Assembly (NCBI RefSeq): GCF_010669305.1
Contig: NZ_CP048649.1
Span: 1,550,001-1,614,000, forward strand
From: Aminipila butyrica
GTDB lineage: Bacteria; Bacillota; Clostridia; Peptostreptococcales; Anaerovoracaceae
DNA length: 64,000 nucleotides
Direction of reading: 5' to 3'
Shown here: positions 49,145 to 58,419 of the stretch, in pieces
Position numbering within the stretch: the stretch's first letter is position 1
Layout: each line of letters opens with the position of its first letter
Notes under the pieces: model-generated
Seen by the model: only the letters and a program-made list of their open reading frames with translations
What the model was told of the DNA's origin: nothing
Database searches by the model: none
Program-made: the position numbers and the translations under genes

Positions 49145-49876
49145 ATGAACTATAAGTGTAGAAACAAGAGAAAATTTTGGTTAACAGGTATTTTTATTTT
49201 AACGCTCATAGCAGTCCTTCCACTGATAATTAATCAATACATGATAAAAACTGCGGGAGTAGCTGTTATCGCAGAAATGAAAGCAGACAGAGAAGTCAAC
49301 TTTGTGAAGGCACAGAATCCCGTATTTTCAGGCTTGGGAGCAGAATGTATCCTTGTCCTTGGCGCAGGGCTTAAGCCAGATGGAACCCCGAACCATATGC
49401 TGGAGGATCGGCTGGAAACGGCATTTGCTTTGTATAAATCAGGAGCAGCGCCTAAACTGCTTCTGTCCGGGGATCATGGCAGAAATGAATACGATGAGGT
49501 CAACGCCATGAAGCGGTATATGCTGGAGCATGGTGTACCAAAGAAAGATATCTTTTTAGATCACGCAGGGTTTTCTACCTATGATTCCATGTATAGAGCA
49601 AAAGCTGTTTTTAAGGTAAATTCTGTGATTGTGGTCACGCAGAGATACCATCAGTACAGAGCGTTGTATCTGGCTGAAAAACTAGACTATAAGGCTTATG
49701 GCGTCTGTTCTGATCAAGGTGTCTACAGGGGGCAGGGCATGAGAACTATTCGAGAGATCCTTGCTCGAAACAAGGATTTCTTTAAAGGGATACTCAAGCC
49801 GGCTCCAGCTTATACGGGAGCTGCTGTCCCGATTAGCGGCAGTGGATTAGAAAGCTGGGATCAAGAAGAAAAGTAA
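49145..49876 (+). CDS. ElyC/SanA/YdcF-family (DUF218) membrane protein
   Basis: 243 residues. An N-terminal hydrophobic anchor (about 12-32) is followed by a DUF218 domain (about 58-210): VLGAGLKPDGTPNHMLEDRL, LLLSGDHGRNEYDEVNAM, FSTYDSMYRAK, VVTQRYHQYRALYLAE. The family is linked with envelope integrity; SanA-type proteins affect vancomycin sensitivity in enteric bacteria. The basic C-terminus ends in a Ser/Gly tail. ATG 49145 follows AGAAGGTAGAATAAAAGG. Confidence 0.88.
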   Translation: MNYKCRNKRKFWLTGIFILTLIAVLPLIINQYMIKTAGVAVIAEMKADREVNFVKAQNPVFSGLGAECILVLGAGLKPDGTPNHMLEDRLETAFALYKSGAAPKLLLSGDHGRNEYDEVNAMKRYMLEHGVPKKDIFLDHAGFSTYDSMYRAKAVFKVNSVIVVTQRYHQYRALYLAEKLDYKAYGVCSDQGVYRGQGMRTIREILARNKDFFKGILKPAPAYTGAAVPISGSGLESWDQEEK

Positions 49877-49928
49877 ATTTGTCATATCACAGAAGAAAAC
49901 AGCAAAAAGTTTGTAATATGGGGGCGTT

Positions 49929-50612
49929 TTGGAGGAGAATTTAAGAAAAAGTTACAGAGGTATTCTCATAATCATGATTATGAGCTGCCTGTTCATGGGA
50001 TTTACGGATGCGATTTGGCAGCCCGGCTACGGGATAAAATCAACATTAAAGATAATTACTTTTTTATTTGTTCCATTCTATTATGGTGGTGTAAATAAAA
50101 ATATTAAGCTTAAATCTTTGTTTGTCTTCAGACGAAAAGGGATGATCCATGGGATTTTAATGGGAGCAGGAGTGTATGCCTTTATACTGGCATGTTACTT
50201 TACAATTGGAACTTTTTTTAATTTTTCAAGGGTAACAGAGGCCTTAAATGAAAATATGGGGGTTACCAGAGAGAATTTTGTATTCGTTGCAATTTATATT
50301 TCTTTTGTCAATTCACTTTTAGAAGAATTTTTCTTTAGAGGGTTTGTCTTTACGAACCTGAAGAGATTGGGTGGCAGAAAATCGGCATATTGGATAAGCG
50401 CTACAGCTTTCGGCTTGTACCATATAGCCATGATGAGAGGCTGGTTCTCTTTCTGGCTATTTATACTTCTGCTGATGGCATTAGTGGGAGCTGGAATATT
50501 TTTTAATTGGCTGAATGAAAAACAAGAGAATATATATAACTCATGGTTTGTGCATATGTCTGCCAATTTTTCAATTAATACAGTGGGATTTATACTGTTT
50601 GGTATTCTCTAA
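49929..50612 (+). CDS. CPBP-family intramembrane metalloprotease
   Basis: About 220-227 residues with about seven transmembrane segments. The active motifs are SLLEEFFFRGFVF (Glu-Glu-x3-Arg, about 123-135) and the later helix with FGLYHIAMMRGW, which supplies the His. The CPBP (Abi) family includes CAAX prenyl proteases and bacteriocin-immunity proteins. The start is uncertain: TTG 49929 has GGGGGC just upstream, while ATG 49974 has AGAGGT. It sits between the DUF218 gene and the SLH protein, among envelope genes. Confidence 0.85.
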   Translation: MEENLRKSYRGILIIMIMSCLFMGFTDAIWQPGYGIKSTLKIITFLFVPFYYGGVNKNIKLKSLFVFRRKGMIHGILMGAGVYAFILACYFTIGTFFNFSRVTEALNENMGVTRENFVFVAIYISFVNSLLEEFFFRGFVFTNLKRLGGRKSAYWISATAFGLYHIAMMRGWFSFWLFILLLMALVGAGIFFNWLNEKQENIYNSWFVHMSANFSINTVGFILFGIL

Positions 50613-50691
50613 AAAAGAGGAAATACGATTGAAAAAGCAACCGTTTAAGAGCATAATAAGAAATATGATGAACAAAGGGGGAAAGAAGATA

Positions 50692-52356
50692 ATGATAAGT
50701 TTGTTTAAAAAAGTTATGAGTATTGCTTTGATGTGTATCCTGGTAACAGGAATGGTTGTTCCGTCAATACCAGTATTTGCAGATATTACATACAGCGATG
50801 TGCCGGCAGACAGCTGGGCGGCTCAGTCGATTGCGGATGCTGGTTCTTATGGATTGATGAAGGGACAGGCAGCCGATAGTTTTGGTTATGGGAAAACAGT
50901 GACAAAGGCTGAGTTTGCTACCATCTTATGCAATATGATGAAGTGGCAGACCGTATCCCCGTCTCAGCCTTCTTTTACGGATGTGGCGGCAGGCCAATGG
51001 TATTACGGCGCGGTAGAAACTGCACTTGCCAATGGGGCGTTGAACCAGGGGAGCAGTTTTCAGCCAGATACACCGATTACCAGAGCGGAGATGGCGGTCA
51101 TGTTTGTAAAAGCGTTAGGCTTATCCGATGCAGCGAAAGTTGCAGAATCCGCAGCACTGCCCTTCACTGATGTGACGGTGGATAAAGGCTATATTGGCGT
51201 TGCTCACGATATTGGCATGATTAACGGGATTTCTGACACAGCCTTTGGTCCCTCCAGCACGGCTAAGAGGGAAGAGGCGGCGGCCATGCTGACCAGGGTC
51301 TACAGCAAATATTATGGAAAGACCCAATTCCTCCACGGATTTTATGCCATTTCTTCCTATTCTCAGAAAGATTTAACTGCCCAAATGGATGCGGTGACTC
51401 TGGGGTGGAGCGCCATGGCCAATGACGGCAATGGTGTCTGGTTGAACACGGGCAGCAGCTTGGATAACGAATATAAGATTCCGTCCGGTTATCAGGACGT
51501 AGTGACTTATTTGCAGAGCAATAACACGAAAGCGCACTTGGGTGTCTATATGGACACCTCAGATGGTGTAAAGGATATGCTGACTAGTGCAGACAAGCGT
51601 AAGGCGGCAGTGGCAGCTATTATGGCTGAACTGGAACGGACTTATGAGGAGCTGGGAAAGAATCCATACAGCGGCGTAACCATTGATTTCGAGGGCCTTA
51701 AAGGGACAGAGGTCAAGGCGGGATTTAACAGCTTCCTTACCGAGTTGTCCAGTCAGCTGAAAGCACAGAACAAGACTCTTTACGTAGCCGTGCAGCCAGC
51801 TTTGTCTGGCGGGGCCTATTTCGATGGATTTGATTATCGGACCATCGGTCAGCTGGCGGATAAAGTTATTCTGATGGCACACGATTATAACCCGACCTCT
51901 TTAGAGGGGTATACGGGTACGGAATGGTACAAGAATACAGCACTGACCCCTATTGGTAGTGTATACTATTCTTTGAAGGCGATTACAGACAGCACAAACG
52001 GCGTAGAAGACAAGAATAAAATCGTTTTGGCCATCAGTTTTGCTACGGTAGGCTGGGAGTTGACGGACAGTGGCAAGCTGGCAGCGACAGCCCCGCTTCA
52101 CGCCAATACGGAAGCCGTATATAAGTGGATGACGACCACAGGAACAGTTAAGGGCTTTTCGGCAGTGTACCGGAATCCGTATCTGACGTACACCACGCCT
52201 GAAGGCCGGAACATGTTCCTCTGGTATGAGAATGAGCAGAGCGTCTTTGAGAAGGCAGCACTGGCTAGAATGTTCGGAATCGACGGCATTTCTGTCTGGA
52301 GATTGGGATTGGTGCCTAATTACAATGGATACAGCGTTGTAGACAGCTTAAAGTAA
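50692..52356 (+). CDS. Secreted SLH-domain glycosyl hydrolase family 18 protein
   Basis: 554 residues. A signal peptide (1-31, KVMSIALMCILVTGMVVPSI) is followed by three SLH modules (about 32-90, 92-155, 158-215) with YSDVPADSWAAQSIADA, TDVAAGQWYYGAVETAL and FTDVTVDKGYIGVAHDIGMI, which bind cell-wall polymers. A GH18 domain (about 220-554) contains GVTIDFEGLKG, the equivalent of the DxxDxDxE catalytic strand with its acid, and ILMAHDYNP. It probably trims peptidoglycan or chitin-like polymer at the cell surface, as spore-cortex GH18 proteins do. ATG 50692 follows AAAGGGGGAAAG; the longer frame from 50515 overlaps the previous gene. Confidence 0.9.
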   Translation: MISLFKKVMSIALMCILVTGMVVPSIPVFADITYSDVPADSWAAQSIADAGSYGLMKGQAADSFGYGKTVTKAEFATILCNMMKWQTVSPSQPSFTDVAAGQWYYGAVETALANGALNQGSSFQPDTPITRAEMAVMFVKALGLSDAAKVAESAALPFTDVTVDKGYIGVAHDIGMINGISDTAFGPSSTAKREEAAAMLTRVYSKYYGKTQFLHGFYAISSYSQKDLTAQMDAVTLGWSAMANDGNGVWLNTGSSLDNEYKIPSGYQDVVTYLQSNNTKAHLGVYMDTSDGVKDMLTSADKRKAAVAAIMAELERTYEELGKNPYSGVTIDFEGLKGTEVKAGFNSFLTELSSQLKAQNKTLYVAVQPALSGGAYFDGFDYRTIGQLADKVILMAHDYNPTSLEGYTGTEWYKNTALTPIGSVYYSLKAITDSTNGVEDKNKIVLAISFATVGWELTDSGKLAATAPLHANTEAVYKWMTTTGTVKGFSAVYRNPYLTYTTPEGRNMFLWYENEQSVFEKAALARMFGIDGISVWRLGLVPNYNGYSVVDSLK

Positions 52357-52418
52357 GCAGAGGATTGCGGCTTGTTAAGCGGTGGGTAAGAAAAGATAAA
52401 CAAACATTAGAAGATAAG

Positions 52419-52448
52419 CAGGGTCGCCCACAGGCACCCTGTTTTTTT
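52419..52448 (+). terminator. Terminator after the SLH-GH18 gene
   Basis: CAGGGT (52419-52424) pairs with ACCCTG (52436-52441), followed by seven Ts. Confidence 0.88.
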
Positions 52449-52566
52449 CAAATAAATACTGCTCCTAAGGAAAGGAAAGCCTGCGGCATAAATATTATTC
52501 AGTTTTATTTACTATTGATTTTAATAATGTTATAGTGTATATTTAATATTATTAAAGGAGGTGCCT

Positions 52567-52869
52567 ATGTCTATGGAAGTTGTGCCGGATTGGATGGTCA
52601 ATCTGGAAGAAGAGGATGTGTCCTTCATCAAGAAGTTTATCCTAGCATCGGGGTCCTTAAAGGAGATTGCCGGTCAATATGGCGTTACCTATCCTACTGT
52701 CCGTCTGCGGCTGGATAAGCTGATTCAGAAGATTCAAATTTACGAGCAGGAGGCAGATGAACCGTACATTAGTTTAATCAAGCGACTGGCAGTTAATGAA
52801 AAGTTGGATTTTGATACCGCTAAGATTTTAATTCATGAATATAGAAAAAATAAGGGAGACCAGAGATGA
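52567..52869 (+). CDS. DUF2089-family small DNA-binding-like protein
   Basis: About 100 residues. The HTH-like core (FIKKFILASGSLKEIAGQYG, YPTVRLRLDKLIQK) is followed by a helical tail. DUF2089 proteins are short putative regulators commonly paired with a membrane protein, as here. AGGAGGT lies at 52556-52562; ATG 52567 (4-base spacing) or 52573 (10-base spacing) are possible starts. A possible promoter with TTGATT (52515-52520) and TATATT (52538-52543) is close upstream. Its 3' end overlaps the next gene by 4 bases. Confidence 0.85.
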   Translation: MSMEVVPDWMVNLEEEDVSFIKKFILASGSLKEIAGQYGVTYPTVRLRLDKLIQKIQIYEQEADEPYISLIKRLAVNEKLDFDTAKILIHEYRKNKGDQR

Positions 52870-53186
52870 AGATTGCAAGTATTTCTATTGTTATGCTGTT
52901 ACTTTTTATGATAGGAGCTGTCTTGTTACAGGTCTTTCTTTCCAGTAGGGAGAACAAGTGGCTGGGCTGGGTGCTGCCTGGAATTAGCTTTAGCTATTCC
53001 CTTCTGATACTCTGCTATATTTCCGTGCTAGATTCCATGGGGCCTTGGCAGGTGGTCGCCATGCTGGCTTCGACCTTTTTTATCGCTAATATTCCCACTA
53101 TCATTTTCCTGGTTATTTATTTTACAATGAGAAGAAGATTTAAAAAGAACAGAGAGATGGAAAAGATGCAAATTCAAGATTTATGA
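52866..53186 (+). CDS. Small membrane protein paired with DUF2089
   Basis: 106 residues with three hydrophobic helices (about 5-27, 36-56 and 65-90) and a short basic tail (RRRFKKNREMEK). Its ATG overlaps the DUF2089 stop, the standard pairing of these two genes in Firmicutes. It may be the membrane target of the regulator; function unknown. Confidence 0.82.
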   Translation: MKIASISIVMLLLFMIGAVLLQVFLSSRENKWLGWVLPGISFSYSLLILCYISVLDSMGPWQVVAMLASTFFIANIPTIIFLVIYFTMRRRFKKNREMEKMQIQDL

Positions 53187-53237
53187 GAAAAAATCGGTAC
53201 GTCCTATGGGGATGAAAGGATATGAAAGGGTGGAATA

Positions 53238-53960
53238 ATGGATTGCTTACAACAGGAGCCGGTGACTTGTGAACAGATGAAAGAAATAGAGCATCGAGCC
53301 AATGACGGGGGACTGTCTTACGATAAAATGATGGAAAATGCGGGTTTAGAGGCTGCATCAATCATTTGGCAGCTTCTGTTTCCCGAGGTGGAGGGAGAGA
53401 TTCAAGAGGAGAAAACCACAATTTGTGGCACAAACCGGCAAGGGGATGTGGTTATTTTTTGTGGCAAGGGAAATAACGGCGGGGACGGCTGGGTGGTAGC
53501 CCGAGAATTGGCTGCCAGGGGACTGTTTGTGACAGTAGTTCTCGCTGAAGGTAACCCGAAGACAGAAACTGCCATTGGAAAGGCCAATGTGGTTCTTCGG
53601 CGGGGGATTCCTGTCATAGATGCGAAGGCCTATTTGGGTGAGCTGCGGGAAATCTTGGAAGCGGCAGACTTGGTGGTGGATGCCATGTACGGAACGGGCT
53701 TTCACGGACAGCTGCCCGAGACAGTAAGAGCTTGCGCCAGACTGATTAATAGCACATGCAGCCGAGAGAGCCTTATCTCCAAACAAGTTTTTTCCTTGGA
53801 CATTCCTACCGGATTGAATGGAGATTTAGGGCAGCCGGATCGGGATACTGTCCGGGCTGATTACACGGTGGCCTTTCACCGAACTAAGCCGGTCCACCAC
53901 CTAAAGGAAGCAATGCCTTACTGTGGAAAAGTATTGGTGGCAGGAATTGGGATTGACTAA
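53238..53960 (+). CDS. nnrE: NAD(P)H-hydrate epimerase (YjeF N-terminal domain)
   Basis: 240 residues, a Rossmann-like YjeF_N domain alone. Conserved parts are VIFCGKGNNGGDGWVVAREL (about 71-90), LVVDAMYGTGFHG and SLDIPTGLNGDLG. It interconverts the epimers of hydrated NAD(P)H. Many bacteria fuse this domain to the ADP-dependent dehydratase; that part is absent here and must lie elsewhere. ATG 53238 follows AAAGGGTGG. A hairpin with AGTAGAGAAAG follows. Confidence 0.9.
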   Translation: MDCLQQEPVTCEQMKEIEHRANDGGLSYDKMMENAGLEAASIIWQLLFPEVEGEIQEEKTTICGTNRQGDVVIFCGKGNNGGDGWVVARELAARGLFVTVVLAEGNPKTETAIGKANVVLRRGIPVIDAKAYLGELREILEAADLVVDAMYGTGFHGQLPETVRACARLINSTCSRESLISKQVFSLDIPTGLNGDLGQPDRDTVRADYTVAFHRTKPVHHLKEAMPYCGKVLVAGIGID

Positions 53961-54000
53961 AGCAAAAAAATCTAAAGAATCATTTGTTTAAAAGCAAAAA

Positions 54001-54035
54001 AGTAGAGAAAGGGATGGATTATCTCTTTCTCTACT
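54001..54035. terminator. Hairpin after the epimerase gene (possible terminator)
   Basis: AGTAGAGAAAG (54001-54011) pairs perfectly with CTTTCTCTACT (54025-54035). An A-run precedes it and only mixed T/A follows, so termination is stronger on the minus strand, or weak. Confidence 0.55.
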
Positions 54036-54126
54036 TATATTATAAGGCAAATTTCAAAAAAATTCAAGTCTGTAAATCCATGGGGACCTGTAGTAGAATC
54101 ATAGTCTACGAAGGGAGATGAGAGGC

Positions 54127-54957
54127 GTGCAGTACGAAATGGCGGAGCTAATTCCACTGGTAAGGGCCTTGACGGAAAAGTATACGGGCAAGGCCAGCAC
54201 ATCGGTAACCTATGAAACAGCCCAGCAGCTGATGGGCGCTATTCTCTACTGTCTGGAACAGGCAGGGGAGGAGTCAACAGGAGAACTTATGCTGCTAGAA
54301 CGGTTGACAGCAGAGGAGGCCTACAAGGAAGGCGTTAAAGCTGTATTGGAGAAAACCCGGGCTGCCCAGGGCCTGTATGTCCGTCTGATGGAATCCTTTG
54401 ACGGGTATGGTCAGCCGGCTTATGAAGAGACCTTGCGCAAGACCATACCGACGTTTTTTATGTGGTATGATGTACGGTTTTACCCCCAGCAAGAAGTATT
54501 TCTACCTTATCCGGTGGCTTTACAGCAGACGGAGAGTCGGGGTATTCACCAGGTGTACGACTATTTGCGCTGTATAGAGGCGGAACAGGAGTTTCTTCAA
54601 TGCCTGCCTCCGGATTATGTTCAGGAGGTGCTGTGGGCTTATAGCGGAGACTATAGAGAAGAAGTTGTCAATATAGCAGGTATTGTCCTTAAAAAAATTC
54701 TTCTGCATTTATTGTTAGGCATTCCCTTAGATCCAATTCGGCGGTCAGAGGAAGCAGAGCGGAAGCTGGCTGAACTGGTACGGTCCATGAGCAGCAATCA
54801 CTTGCAGGAGAATTTGCAGGAATTATTGAACCGATTTTTGATTAGACAGTGTCAAGGCCATGAAAGCCTGGGAAACTACCTGCGGAATTATGTGACGGAA
54901 CTTACGGCAGAGTTGATACAGGGGGCAGAGAATGGCTGGTTGGATCAGATGGTATAG
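54127..54957 (+). CDS. DUF6179-like protein of unknown function
   Basis: About 276 residues, soluble and helical, no catalytic motif. Features: VRALTEKYTGKASTSVTYET (about 11-30), FFMWYDVRFYPQQEVFLPYP (about 112-131) and QCLPPDYVQEVLWAYSGDYREEVVN. It matches the pattern I remember for DUF6179, which is found next to DUF6323 genes. Likely starts are GTG 54127 (preceded by GGGAG at 54113-54117) and ATG 54118 or 54139. The adjacent gene begins 11 bases later. The function is unknown. Confidence 0.75.
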   Translation: MQYEMAELIPLVRALTEKYTGKASTSVTYETAQQLMGAILYCLEQAGEESTGELMLLERLTAEEAYKEGVKAVLEKTRAAQGLYVRLMESFDGYGQPAYEETLRKTIPTFFMWYDVRFYPQQEVFLPYPVALQQTESRGIHQVYDYLRCIEAEQEFLQCLPPDYVQEVLWAYSGDYREEVVNIAGIVLKKILLHLLLGIPLDPIRRSEEAERKLAELVRSMSSNHLQENLQELLNRFLIRQCQGHESLGNYLRNYVTELTAELIQGAENGWLDQMV

Positions 54958-54968
54958 GAGGGATTTAG

Positions 54969-55529
54969 ATGGACGGCATATGGGAACTTATGGTAGCGGA
55001 TCAGCAGGAGAAACAATTGCAGACTATTCTTTCCTGCAATGAGAAGAGCGGGAAATATGGGCTTCAGCTGACCGAGGACGATGCAAGAGAATTATTGGCA
55101 GGCCGGAAGGAGTCTTTAAAAGAGAGCCAGCGAGTGGAGTTCGGCGGAGGCATATTGGAAGAGCTGATTGAGGCCTTCTGCGATTCGGTCTATGTAAATC
55201 AGCAGAATTATAAGGAGATTTTGGATCAACTACAGGAATTGTTTTACTTGTATAAAAATGAATCTCAGGATCAGCTGACCGATTCAGAATTAATTGGCTT
55301 TATGAGGAAGCATTTTGACGATGTGTGCTTTGGGGATGTCGATTATCTGGGGGGAACCTGTCTGGACCGCTTTGCCCGGGCCATCCGGGCCGGGTATCAA
55401 ACTCAGGATCAGCAAGGGCTGCGGGACGAATACGCCTTGCGGGATACCGAAAACGAGTATGAACAGTGGGATGAAGAGAGTCGCTGGTCCTACGACCTGT
55501 ATTGGCAAACTTTAGAAGATTTATTTTGA
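54969..55529 (+). CDS. DUF6323-like protein of unknown function
   Basis: 186 residues, acidic. GLQLTEDDARELLAGRKESL and RVEFGGGILEELIEAFCDS resemble DUF6323 as I recall it, followed by NYKEILDQLQELFYLYKNES and MRKHFDDVCFGDVDYLGGT. ATG 54969 follows ATAGGAGGG. It appears to be a paired module with the preceding gene. No membrane, nucleotide or DNA-binding motif is visible. Confidence 0.78.
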   Translation: MDGIWELMVADQQEKQLQTILSCNEKSGKYGLQLTEDDARELLAGRKESLKESQRVEFGGGILEELIEAFCDSVYVNQQNYKEILDQLQELFYLYKNESQDQLTDSELIGFMRKHFDDVCFGDVDYLGGTCLDRFARAIRAGYQTQDQQGLRDEYALRDTENEYEQWDEESRWSYDLYWQTLEDLF

Positions 55530-55622
55530 TTCGGCGGCAGTTGATAAGTGCGGGGGAGTAGGATATACTTGGAGCAAAGAATCATAGATTTTGTGTGTAT
55601 GTCAGGAGAAAGAAGGGGTTTG

Positions 55623-57263
55623 ATGAAAAAGTATATATGCAGAGTGCTTATTTTTATGGTGACTATTTTCACCATGGGAATCAGCGGATTGGGTTCGGAA
55701 AATGTCTATGGAGCGCAGGGTGGCAGCGTTAGCATTGAACTGCCCAGCTTTAAAGTAATTATGAATGGAGAAACCGTCAACAATAATTACAGCCAATATC
55801 CGTTGATTGTCTACAAGGATATTACCTATTTTCCCATGACCTACAGCGACTGTCGGTACCTGGGCATTGAATCCACCTGGAAAGGTGATAAGTTAGGCTT
55901 ATCCGTAGATGCTACCGGAGTAACGGCCGCTTATAATCCATATACGTCCTCTTCCAGGAATGGAAAGAACTATAAAGCTTCCGTTCCCGCCTTTCCCATT
56001 CAGGTTAACGGAAAAGCGATAGATAACAGCAAAGAGGAATACCCCTTGCTGTCCTTCCGCAATATTACGTATTTCCCTATGACTTGGAAATATGGGGTGG
56101 AGCAGTTCGGCTGGGATTATAGTTTCAACCAGAAGAGCGGCCTGGCCATCACGTCCAAAAATATCAAGCTGAAACAGACGGCCATTTCAGCCAACCGGCC
56201 GGAAGAACCGGAGTACAGCAGCTTTGTGGGCAAGAAGGATACAAATGTAGTTGTAAAGGGGGGATATGTCTACTTCACAAATAAAACGGGAGGCATTCTG
56301 CAAGCACCTCTGACAAATCCAACGAAGACGAAGCTGGTGTATCAGCTGGAAAAGAACACGTATTATGGTGGAGATTACAATCAACACAGTCTCTATGTAG
56401 AGGGAAGCAAGGCCATGCTTTACTATCACCGGGGAGGGGCTGTTATGGGTGCAGACTGCCGATTGGAGCTGAATCCAGACGGCACGGTACGTCCGCTTCA
56501 AAGCAGCTATTATGATACCACAGCCATAGGAGATAAACTCTTTATGGTTTGGCGGGGGCCTGCCCCTGGTTTGGGCGGCTTGCGCATGGCAAAGGATGTT
56601 GATGATGAAGGGGTACCGCTTGGCAGTGCAGGCTACTGGTACTATCCATTGTCTAATAGCGCACCATTCTTTTCCGTATATGACAATCAGCTTCTGGTGC
56701 GGGCGGCTAAATCTCTTGAAAATGCGGAAAATGAGCGGGATTTAGAAGTTTGCCAGGTATATAAGGTGGATGTAAACACCAATAAGCTGACCCAGGTGAG
56801 TCATGCGCCAGAAGATGTGGTTGGCGCCCAGCTGGAGGGAGATAACTTGTATTATCTGAGCAAAAGCCAAGTTTATCAGATTTCTTTGAAAGATGGCGCG
56901 GAAACCTTGCTGGGGACGGCAACGGGGCTGTCTGCATCGATAAACGAACAGCCCTTTAAGGTTCTGGGAGGGAAGGCGTACTTTACCAAGGAGGATGGTC
57001 AATTATACACTTTGGGCAAAGAAACCTCTTTGAATCCAAAGGCAGAACTGCTCTCCATGAGAAGAACGGGAGATAACCAGGAATATCTAGCCTGCACATT
57101 TAAAGAGGATACAGCGGTTCCTTACCGGACGCTGGTTTTTGATCGCAGTGGTTCCGTTGTCTTTAAGTCCTCTGATTGCAGTACTGGTCTGGAAGTTGAA
57201 GGGAGTACGCTGTCTTTCTACAACGTGACCACTCAGAAAGTATGCAGCGGAAAAATCAAGTAG
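55623..57263 (+). CDS. Secreted protein with stalk-like domain and beta-propeller-like repeats
   Basis: 546 residues. A signal peptide (about 1-32) is followed by two short segments resembling copper-amine-oxidase N-terminal (stalk) domains: FKVIMNGETVNNNYSQYPLI, then DITYFPMTYSDCRYLGIES, and a near repeat IQVNGKAIDNSKEEYPLLS with NITYFPMTWKYG. A DUF5050-like beta-rich region (about 190-546) follows, with repeated KGGYVYFTNKTG, LEGDNLYYLSKSQVYQISL and KVLGGKAYFTKEDGQLYTL blocks. It probably binds cell wall or carbohydrate. ATG 55623 follows GAAGGGG. The last gene before the terminator at 57292. Confidence 0.85.
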   Translation: MKKYICRVLIFMVTIFTMGISGLGSENVYGAQGGSVSIELPSFKVIMNGETVNNNYSQYPLIVYKDITYFPMTYSDCRYLGIESTWKGDKLGLSVDATGVTAAYNPYTSSSRNGKNYKASVPAFPIQVNGKAIDNSKEEYPLLSFRNITYFPMTWKYGVEQFGWDYSFNQKSGLAITSKNIKLKQTAISANRPEEPEYSSFVGKKDTNVVVKGGYVYFTNKTGGILQAPLTNPTKTKLVYQLEKNTYYGGDYNQHSLYVEGSKAMLYYHRGGAVMGADCRLELNPDGTVRPLQSSYYDTTAIGDKLFMVWRGPAPGLGGLRMAKDVDDEGVPLGSAGYWYYPLSNSAPFFSVYDNQLLVRAAKSLENAENERDLEVCQVYKVDVNTNKLTQVSHAPEDVVGAQLEGDNLYYLSKSQVYQISLKDGAETLLGTATGLSASINEQPFKVLGGKAYFTKEDGQLYTLGKETSLNPKAELLSMRRTGDNQEYLACTFKEDTAVPYRTLVFDRSGSVVFKSSDCSTGLEVEGSTLSFYNVTTQKVCSGKIK

Positions 57264-57291
57264 CGTGACAAAATAAAAAGACTTTTCCCGT

Positions 57292-57329
57292 CGTGGAGGC
57301 TTTCTTCCATGGTGGGAAAAGTTTTTTTA
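57292..57329. terminator. Bidirectional terminator between convergent genes
   Basis: CTTTTCCC (57292-57299) pairs with GGGAAAAG (57314-57321), with an inner TGGA/TCCA stem; T-runs occur on the plus strand and As on the 5' side. It serves the plus-strand secreted protein and the minus-strand LysR gene. Confidence 0.85.
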
Positions 57330-57367
57330 TTGGAAGGATGAAACTTCACAAATCCTTCCTTTGCAAA

Positions 57368-58237
57368 TTATTCTGTGCAGTAAGTTTCCACTAGCAGATC
57401 TAAAAAGCACTTGCCAGTTCGAGACACCCGGTTCAAGTCGTTGAAGATTACAGCCACCTCTGCGGATGCTGGAAAGGCCAGAGGGAGTACATCCGTCTTG
57501 CAGCGAAAGGTTTCCGCTAAATTTTGGTTCATCGCCACCAGTCCCAATCCTTTTTCGGCCATGGCAGCGGCGGATAGCAGGTCGGGTGCAGATAAGGCTT
57601 TTTTCAGACGAATGCCTTTCTGTGCGGCTATTTTCTCCAGCAGACCCAGCTCTTCGTTTCCTTGGGATTCAATAAATTCTAGGTTACCTAAGTCTTCTAG
57701 CGCCAGCGGGCCAGTCATGGAATCGGGTCTAGCTCCCACCAGACAGAGCTCTTCCCGGAGTAGTTTGACATCAATTAGCTCCGAGGTCACCGGGAGATAA
57801 ACAAATCCAAAGTCGATAGACTGAGTTGTCGCCAGTTCCTGGATCTGTCGGCTGCTGCCGGTGACTAGCTGGTATTGCACATTGGGATACTTAACTTTGA
57901 AATGGGCCATGAGGTCTGCAATCCAAGTGTGGGCTACGGAATGAATCAAGCCGATTTTTATAATTCCTTTGTCGATGTTGTGCATGGATATGGCTCGTTC
58001 GCTGAGGGTGTCGTGACTGTGGCACAGGTCTTCGATAAAGGGCAACAATTCTAAGCCTTCATCTGTGACAGCGATGCCGGATTTACTGCGAAATAAAAGC
58101 GTCGTATTCAGTTCTTCTTCCAGGCTGTTGAGCATCTGACTTACAGCAGACTGGGTGTAGCCCAGACTTTTTCCGGCCTTAGTAAAGCTTTTCAGTTCTA
58201 CTACTTTTAAGAAAGCTTGGTATTTGGTGTAGCTCAT
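57368..58237 (-). CDS. LysR-family transcriptional regulator
   Basis: 289 residues. N-terminal HTH (KAGKSLGYTQSAVSQMLNSL) and effector domain (about 90-285; KIGLIHSVAHTWIADLMAHF, IQELATTQSIDFGFVYLP). Minus-strand ATG (complement of 58235-58237) follows AAGGAGAG. Divergent from the small gene and the LysO-type exporter, which it may control. In the gap, TTTACT (58303-58308) and TATACT (58326-58331) form a plus-strand promoter, and TTATCAAGCTTATTAA, around 58278-58293, is a candidate LysR site. Confidence 0.9.
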   Translation of the reverse strand: MSYTKYQAFLKVVELKSFTKAGKSLGYTQSAVSQMLNSLEEELNTTLLFRSKSGIAVTDEGLELLPFIEDLCHSHDTLSERAISMHNIDKGIIKIGLIHSVAHTWIADLMAHFKVKYPNVQYQLVTGSSRQIQELATTQSIDFGFVYLPVTSELIDVKLLREELCLVGARPDSMTGPLALEDLGNLEFIESQGNEELGLLEKIAAQKGIRLKKALSAPDLLSAAAMAEKGLGLVAMNQNLAETFRCKTDVLPLAFPASAEVAVIFNDLNRVSRTGKCFLDLLVETYCTE

Positions 58238-58302
58238 GCAAAGTTCTCTCCTTTTGGGGGTAATAATTAGAAATGCTTATCAAGCTTATTAAAAAGATTC
58301 GT

Positions 58303-58331
58303 TTTACTTATTTATAGCCTCATCATATACT
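58303..58331 (+). promoter_or_regulatory. Promoter for the small gene and LysO-type exporter
   Basis: TTTACT (58303-58308) and TATACT (58326-58331), 17 bases apart, 89 bases before the first start codon, in the divergent LysR gap. Confidence 0.55.
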
Positions 58332-58419
58332 ATTGAGAGCAAGAAATCAATAGCTTGCAGGTGCATGTCGGCGAAAGGTTTATACTTGAAGAATCGGGAG
58401 AAAGGCGGAGAAGGACATA

